Assembly (NCBI GenBank): GCA_902461935.1 | Contig: CABPZP010000011.1 | Location: 1 to 51,155 of the forward strand | Source of the DNA: Merdicola sp905200315 | GTDB taxonomy: Bacteria > Bacillota > Clostridia > TANB77 > CAG-508 | Length of the DNA: 51,155 nt | Direction of reading: 5' to 3' | In this document: positions 47,027 to 51,155 of the stretch, piece by piece | Layout of the letters: every line of letters begins with the position of its first letter | How positions within the stretch are numbered: the stretch's first letter is position 1 | The notes under the pieces: generated by a model | Database searches by the model: none | Told to the model about the DNA's origin: nothing | What the model saw: only the letters and a program-made list of their open reading frames with translations | Translations under genes and position numbers: made by a program

Positions 47027-47731
47027 TTAATTAATTGTTTCTAAAATTTGGTCATCATTTTCCATTCCATTAAAATTATAATAAGTAGATGGTATATTTC
47101 CTACAATTACGTTTTCGGCAAGTACCACCTGATTGCTTATTTTTTCTTCTATTGTATTAAACGGAGTTAGTATTGCTACATTGCAATCCACTTGTAAATA
47201 AACTCTATGTTGTGTTTGATTTATTCCTGCCTGTTTAAATTCACTCCTGTAGTCTGTTTCTACATCTCCTATACTAATTATTCTATAATAAATTTTCGGT
47301 CCTCTTCCAGATAATAATTTACTTCCTGTAAAGGTTCCCATTGCTATTCCTAATTCTTGTGAACCTATATCGTCTAAATCTTCTTGTATTTTTAGAGCAA
47401 CATCAGATACTATTTCATTTACTTTTATTATGTCTAACTCTACACTTTTAATATTTTGCTGGCTATCTCTCGAGATTTTTACAATGTCTGAATAGCTATA
47501 ATTACTCATTACTTCTGTAGCTCTAATATTCGATATTTTTGTTGCTATTGCTTTTGCTTCTGATTTACATATTGTATTTAATATTGGTTCTATGGATTGT
47601 ATTGTATATGTACAGGTAAAAATAGCTATAATTAATATAATAGCTATTTTTACTACCTTTTGTAATCGCTTTTTGTGCTTGTCATCCATTTTAGGTATTT
47701 TTATTCTTTTTCTTGAATAAATTATATCCAT
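47027..47731 (-). CDS. yunB: Sporulation protein YunB
   Basis: The 234-residue protein has one N-terminal membrane helix (IAIILIIAIFTCTYTIQSI) and the YunB domain: CKSEAKAIATKISN, FTGSKLLSGRGPKIYYRIISIGDVETDYRSEFKQAGINQTQHRVYLQV and PFNTIEEKISNQVVLAENVIVG. YunB is needed for full sporulation in Bacillus and has an unclear role. The ATG directly follows the sipL stop (TAA-ATG), so the pair is coupled. The stop codon overlaps a partial REP. Confidence 0.92.
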   Translation of the reverse strand: MDIIYSRKRIKIPKMDDKHKKRLQKVVKIAIILIIAIFTCTYTIQSIEPILNTICKSEAKAIATKISNIRATEVMSNYSYSDIVKISRDSQQNIKSVELDIIKVNEIVSDVALKIQEDLDDIGSQELGIAMGTFTGSKLLSGRGPKIYYRIISIGDVETDYRSEFKQAGINQTQHRVYLQVDCNVAILTPFNTIEEKISNQVVLAENVIVGNIPSTYYNFNGMENDDQILETIN

Positions 47732-49282
47732 TTAGGCTAACTTCTCTCTTTTATTAGAATTAGTTTTTGGAATAAATAATTGTTCTCCTACATTAATTCT
47801 GTTTGGATCTTCTATATTATTTGCACTTACTAATTCATCTACAGTTGTTCTAAATCTTTTTGCTATTTTCCATAGTGTGTCTCCTTTTTTTACAAAATAT
47901 ATACTCATTCCATATTTTGATTTGTCTTCATACTCTTCCATCTCTAATGAGTCTATTAGTTCTAAATTAACTGGTTTATATGTGTCTGCAAAAAGCTCTA
48001 GTTCCATTTTTAAGTCCATATTTCCATTGCTAAAATTTTCTTGCTTGTTTTTTACTTCAACACTTGTATTAACTTTTGAATTATCATTCATTTTTCCTAT
48101 TGGTATTTCTGCATTAAATGGTATTATTACATTCTTTGTATCTATACCTGTTACATTATTGGTTTGAAATATAATATTTACATTTACCTCTCCCTCATAT
48201 ATTAACTTTTCGTTTATTGTATTTACGTTCGTTATAGTTGGTGTTACTTCAACATTGTAAATATTTTCACATCCTGTGTCTAACATATTAACGGCTTCAT
48301 CTAAATACACAGATTGTTTACATTTGTTCTTATCTGATATTGTTTCTAAATTTTTTGTTGTGTATTTTATATTATAATTTGGATTATATAAGTCTTCTAC
48401 AATTTCTATGTCTTTTGTAGTGTATGCACTTCCATCAACATCAAATTCAAGTTCTATTCCTATTGAGTGTTCATCTATACTTTGTGGTTTTATAAGCATA
48501 TTTTTTAAATTATATTGAATATCGCACATATTATCTTCTGAAACATTTGGTATATCTATAAATCCCATTACAGGAATATTTGCTTCAACATTATTTATTG
48601 TGTTTTCTTCTGTTAAATACATTATTTTTACAACAGATTCTGCCTTTACTAATATTTTGTTGTAACTTGTTTTGAATTCTTTATTTAATACGTAACAATT
48701 TGCTTGTAAAATTTCTGCAAAATTGTCATTTTCATTAATTGCAATATTGTCTTTACAATTTATTTTTGTATTTCCTCTTCCTACTAAAGAATTTATTTGT
48801 AAAATTTTGTTTTGCTTTTGTATTCCTGTAACTCCTACAATTTCTTTTATTACTTGTTCATCTTTGTTTTGATATACTCTAGCTGAAAATTCCACATTTG
48901 CTTTTATATTTATTTTTCTTCCATTTAAAACCTTTGTATCTATACTTTTTAAATCACAACAAAGTTCTAAATTCATATCGTTTGTACATCTGTCCATTTC
49001 TATTGTATGTGTAAAATCTATAGATGTATTTAACCCCCTTACCATTCCTGTTTCTGATTCTGTAATATACATTACATATGTATCTATACTTCCATCTATT
49101 CTTACTTTTCCATCCATTATTTCTTTTTTATAAATACATACATTTCCACAAGTTTTTATTACAGAAATAACATCTGGCTTTACATCTGGAACTATTGAAT
49201 CTCCTTCTATAACAGCATTTTCTGTTTTTTCTTGCACTATTTTATTTACACAAATATTTTCTTTTTCTGTATCTACTATCAT
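47732..49282 (-). CDS. sipL: SipL-like spore coat morphogenetic protein (SPOCS domains plus LysM)
   Basis: The 516-residue protein has repeated SPOCS (DUF3794) segments, with VPDVKPDVISVIKTCG in the first, and a C-terminal LysM domain (YFVKKGDTLWKIAKRFRTT then NNIEDPNRINVGEQLFIPK). This is the layout of SipL, which binds SpoIVA through its LysM domain and anchors the coat to the forespore membrane in Clostridia. The start follows GGGAGGT. It is coupled to yunB and lies 86 bases after veg, with a terminator between. Confidence 0.92.
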   Translation of the reverse strand: MIVDTEKENICVNKIVQEKTENAVIEGDSIVPDVKPDVISVIKTCGNVCIYKKEIMDGKVRIDGSIDTYVMYITESETGMVRGLNTSIDFTHTIEMDRCTNDMNLELCCDLKSIDTKVLNGRKINIKANVEFSARVYQNKDEQVIKEIVGVTGIQKQNKILQINSLVGRGNTKINCKDNIAINENDNFAEILQANCYVLNKEFKTSYNKILVKAESVVKIMYLTEENTINNVEANIPVMGFIDIPNVSEDNMCDIQYNLKNMLIKPQSIDEHSIGIELEFDVDGSAYTTKDIEIVEDLYNPNYNIKYTTKNLETISDKNKCKQSVYLDEAVNMLDTGCENIYNVEVTPTITNVNTINEKLIYEGEVNVNIIFQTNNVTGIDTKNVIIPFNAEIPIGKMNDNSKVNTSVEVKNKQENFSNGNMDLKMELELFADTYKPVNLELIDSLEMEEYEDKSKYGMSIYFVKKGDTLWKIAKRFRTTVDELVSANNIEDPNRINVGEQLFIPKTNSNKREKLA

Positions 49283-49330
49283 TTTATACCTCCCAAAACT
49301 TTTTTAGTAATATATATTATGAAAGGCAAA

Positions 49331-49357
49331 AAAAAATTCCTGAAATCAGGAATTTTA
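49331..49357 (-). terminator. Terminator after veg
   Basis: AAAATTCCTGA-TT-TCAGGAATTTT with a long T run on the minus strand, directly after the veg stop. Confidence 0.88.
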
Positions 49358-49368
49358 TTATCTTTAGT

Positions 49369-49659
49369 TTATAAATTTATTTTTAATTCTTCTTGAACTG
49401 GTGGAATTAGTGGACTATATTCTTCACCATCAAAAACTTGAACTTCAACATTTCTAGTTAATACATCTGTATAACTGTATGTTACATTTCTTTCGTTCTC
49501 CTCATATTTTACAACGAAAATATTTGGATATGCATTCTCTATTGTAGCTTCCTTTTCATATGTTTTATTTCTTCCAAGTGTACCTTTTACTATTATCTTT
49601 TGTCCAATTTTGTGACCTATATCAGTCTTTAAATTTGCAATATCGTCGCTACAAATCAT
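49369..49659 (-). CDS. veg: Veg family protein
   Basis: The 96-residue protein has the Veg layout: IGHKIGQKIIVKGTLGRNKTYEKEATIENAYPNIFVVKY style segments, with YSYTDVLTRNVEVQVF at the end. Veg is a small, strongly expressed protein of Firmicutes, linked to biofilm matrix control and to spore outgrowth. The start follows GAGGGTGATT. It lies between yabG and sipL, as yabG and veg are also neighbours in Bacillus. Confidence 0.92.
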   Translation of the reverse strand: MICSDDIANLKTDIGHKIGQKIIVKGTLGRNKTYEKEATIENAYPNIFVVKYEENERNVTYSYTDVLTRNVEVQVFDGEEYSPLIPPVQEELKINL

Positions 49660-49821
49660 TGAATCACCCTCTTTGTTTTGATGAGCAAATTATATCACTC
49701 AGTGCGAAAAAAGTCAAAATTAAAGTTTTGTTGTATAATCTGTAAAACCAGCTTGTTACAATGCTTACATTTATTTCATTTCGTTATATTACAGTTGTAT
49801 TACAATTTTGTAACATTATTG

Positions 49822-50645
49822 TTATACAAGTATAATTTGCCTTTTTCCATTCGCTCCGAATGCCATCTATTCCTTTTTTTCCATCTCTTAACTCATATGC
49901 AAAATCATCTATTGTAAGGTATCTATGACTATCTGTTGTAGCAACGTTTTCTGCAACAATTAATGGGTCTGCAAAGTCTATTAATATTCGTGCAGGAGAT
50001 GAAGCAAAATTTGCACCTGCTGAAATTAAAGCTTCAAAATAACTTTGACATGCTCCAGCAAATATTACAAGTTTTCTATCTCTCTCCCACTTTCGTGCTT
50101 TCTTTATTGTTTCTATAAAATATCTAGAATTTCTATAATTATATATATCGTTATAACCTCTTTCATTTCTAATCATTCCATCGTGCCCGTGTTATAACCA
50201 ATATATCTGGCTTATATTTTTCTAGTAATTGTTTTATAAATACAGGTTGTTTGTTTTCAGGTATATACTTAACAACAGCATCTAAGCCCATTTTTCTATA
50301 ATATTTGTAGGATTTATCTGTATATTTTCTATCTCCATCTAAATGAAGAATTTTACCAGTGTAAACCAATTTTTTACTTCGAAATCTTTTGGAAGATTTC
50401 TTTCTTGAATATTTTTCAATTCTTCTTTCTAATTTATTATCTAACTTTAACCTTTCATGTTCAACCATTTTTTTAGGAGCTATTTCTAAATCGTTTAAAG
50501 GTGCATCTGCTAGTATTCTAATAGTTACTCCACTAAGTATTGCAAAATTATTATTATCAGACTCTAATATATCTTCAACAAAAAATAATATGTCCTTACC
50601 ATGCGATTTTCTTGCTACTATATCTCCTTTTTTTATTTTTTTCAT
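49822..50645 (-). CDS. yabG: Sporulation-specific protease YabG, read through two +1 frameshifts
   Basis: YabG is a cysteine-type protease that processes coat and germination proteins of the spore. The N-terminal part (KKGDIVARKSHGKDILF, GKILHLDGDRKY, KPDILVIT) starts at ATG 50645 behind GAGGTGA. At 50189 an extra C makes ACA CGG GCA; skipping it gives DILVIT-G-HDGMIRNERGYNDIYN, as in the Bacillus DILVITGHDA. The middle part has IFAGACQSYFEALISAGANFASSP, with the conserved Cys. At 49858 a second CGG follows GIDGI; skipping its C gives GIDGI-G-ANGKRQIILV and a stop, like the GGIETRGVLRIG end of Bacillus YabG. The result has about 276 residues, against 290 in Bacillus. Confidence 0.87.
49855..49858 (-). 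other. +1 frameshift site C-GGA near the end of yabG
   Basis: Minus strand: GGC ATT C GGA GCG AAT GGA. Without the shift, the frame runs 24 residues further (to 49784) into sequence unlike YabG. With it, a family-like end and a stop at 49822 appear. Supported by family comparison from memory, a little weaker than the other four. Confidence 0.72.
50186..50189 (-). other. +1 frameshift site C-GGG in the conserved core of yabG
   Basis: Minus strand: ATA ACA C GGG CAC GAT. The zero-frame CGG codon is followed by four sense codons and a stop. Skipping the C gives Gly-His-Asp, the invariant GHD of the family. Confidence 0.9.
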
Positions 50646-50840
50646 AAAAATCACCTCATATAATAAATAGTAGGCTACTTTATTATATGAGGCTATTTGT
50701 CGAATTGTGTATTTTTATGAAGCATTATGCTCTTTTATATATTTATTTTTTCATTCTTTACTTTCTCCATTTTCTCCCTCTTCCAATAATAATAAATTCT
50801 TTTCTTTAATTATATATTAAAATGTTTTTTCTTTATATCA

Positions 50841-50874
50841 CAAAAGCAGATAATTATCAAATAACTATCTGCTC
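50841..50874 (-). terminator. Weak terminator-like hairpin
   Basis: AGCAGATA and TATCTGCT arms follow the stop of the small gene at 50901, with only TTTTG after it on the minus strand. The rest of 50655..50840 is AT-rich and shows nothing clear. Confidence 0.5.
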
Positions 50875-50900
50875 TAAAAATTGTAATTTGTATAAATCTT

Positions 50901-51134
50901 TTAGCGTCCTGCATTTAAGCCTATTAAAACATATATGCCTAATATGTAAAAGGATAAAACTCCTACAATTATTGATATTATCAATGCTACTAATATTTTT
51001 ATAACTAATTTCCAATGTTTTTTATCTTTTTTTTGAATATCATTATATACTATTTTGTTTTTTCTTATTATGAAAAAAAGTTGTATCAAAAAAATTCCCA
51101 CACAAACAATAAACGGATATATTATTAATTGCAT
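50901..51134 (-). CDS. Small two-helix membrane protein of unknown function
   Basis: The 77-residue protein has two membrane helices (about residues 4-24 and 45-72) joined by a lysine-rich loop (RKNKIVYNDIQKKDKKHWK), and ends with a short GLNAGR tail. The start follows GAGGAGG with a seven-base spacer. I do not recognise a family. It lies on the same strand as yabG, 250 bases upstream of it; sporulation is possible but not shown. Confidence 0.6.
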   Translation of the reverse strand: MQLIIYPFIVCVGIFLIQLFFIIRKNKIVYNDIQKKDKKHWKLVIKILVALIISIIVGVLSFYILGIYVLIGLNAGR

Positions 51135-51155
51135 ACATATTCCTCCTCTACAAAT

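Noticed and set aside
2126..50189. Simple reassignment of CGG to Trp or Gln, as reported in some Firmicutes
   Set aside because: A triplet reassignment would not restore the frame at any of the five sites; a one-base shift is needed.
2126..50189. Classic slippery-site or prfB-type programmed frameshifting
   Set aside because: No stop codon is at the shift point, no common slippery P-site codon is present, and I see no consistent upstream Shine-Dalgarno-like stimulator.
1241..50645. Treating rodA, the M23 giant, the cohesin-like gene and yabG as ordinary pseudogenes
   Set aside because: Each has only C-before-GGN insertions, always giving zero-frame CGG, with clean frames on both sides. Random decay or sequencing error in AT-rich DNA would favour A/T homopolymers and varied lesions. 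A read or assembly artefact cannot be fully excluded without the reads.

Overview
The window is AT-rich DNA from an endospore-forming, Gram-positive bacterium, most likely an uncultivated member of the Clostridia. The signs are the minD-minE-rodA order, a spoVA cluster, yabG, veg, sipL, yunB and a cwlJ-gerQ pair, strong AGGAGG-type ribosome binding sites, and a PilM/N/O pilus locus with clostridial prepilins. No rRNA or tRNA gene was found.

Layout. 0.2-6.3 kb (minus): dusB, rodA, minE, minD, topA. 6.3-14.3 kb (minus): a type IV pilus or competence-type locus (PilM-PilN fusion, PilO-like, a small anchored protein, prepilin, prepilin peptidase, large pilin-like protein). It is split at 8.4-10.8 kb by an island with a REP-associated tyrosine transposase (RAYT), REP palindromes, a nuclease-transposase remnant and a PIN-domain toxin pair between 198-bp direct repeats. 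14.4-15.8 kb: rsmB (minus). 15.9-18.5 kb (plus): dodecin, spoVAC, spoVAD, spoVAE, with a REP and a MITE-like element in the gaps. 18.5-19.7 kb (minus): infC-rpmI-rplT with an L20-type attenuated leader. 20-40 kb (minus): a surface locus encoding a 3,106-residue cadherin-like/glycine-rich/M23 protein, a PepSY protein, a 2,343-residue Ig-repeat protein, a cohesin-like/dockerin-like protein and a CAP protein. 40-41 kb (plus): rplM-rpsI. 41.4-46 kb: accessory genes, including a likely type I toxin-antitoxin locus. 46-50.7 kb (minus): spore genes gerQ, cwlJ, yunB, sipL, veg and yabG.

Main discovery. Four genes (rodA, the M23 giant, the cohesin-like gene, yabG) look broken by frameshifts. Every lesion is the same: one extra C directly before a glycine codon GGN, so the zero-frame codon at the break is CGG. 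Skipping that C restores the family sequence in all cases, five sites in total with two in yabG. I scanned the recognised genes of the window and found CGG in frame only once elsewhere, in an accessory gene. This suggests that in this lineage CGG is unassigned or hungry and is bypassed by +1 frameshifting (C-GGN read as Gly), which lets such insertions persist even in conserved genes.

A second theme is REP biology. At least fourteen REP-like palindromes of three sequence types share a CTACAACGTTTGACAT-like tail. Two sit in frame inside the RAYT gene, and others supply false upstream start codons to spoVAD and rsmB.
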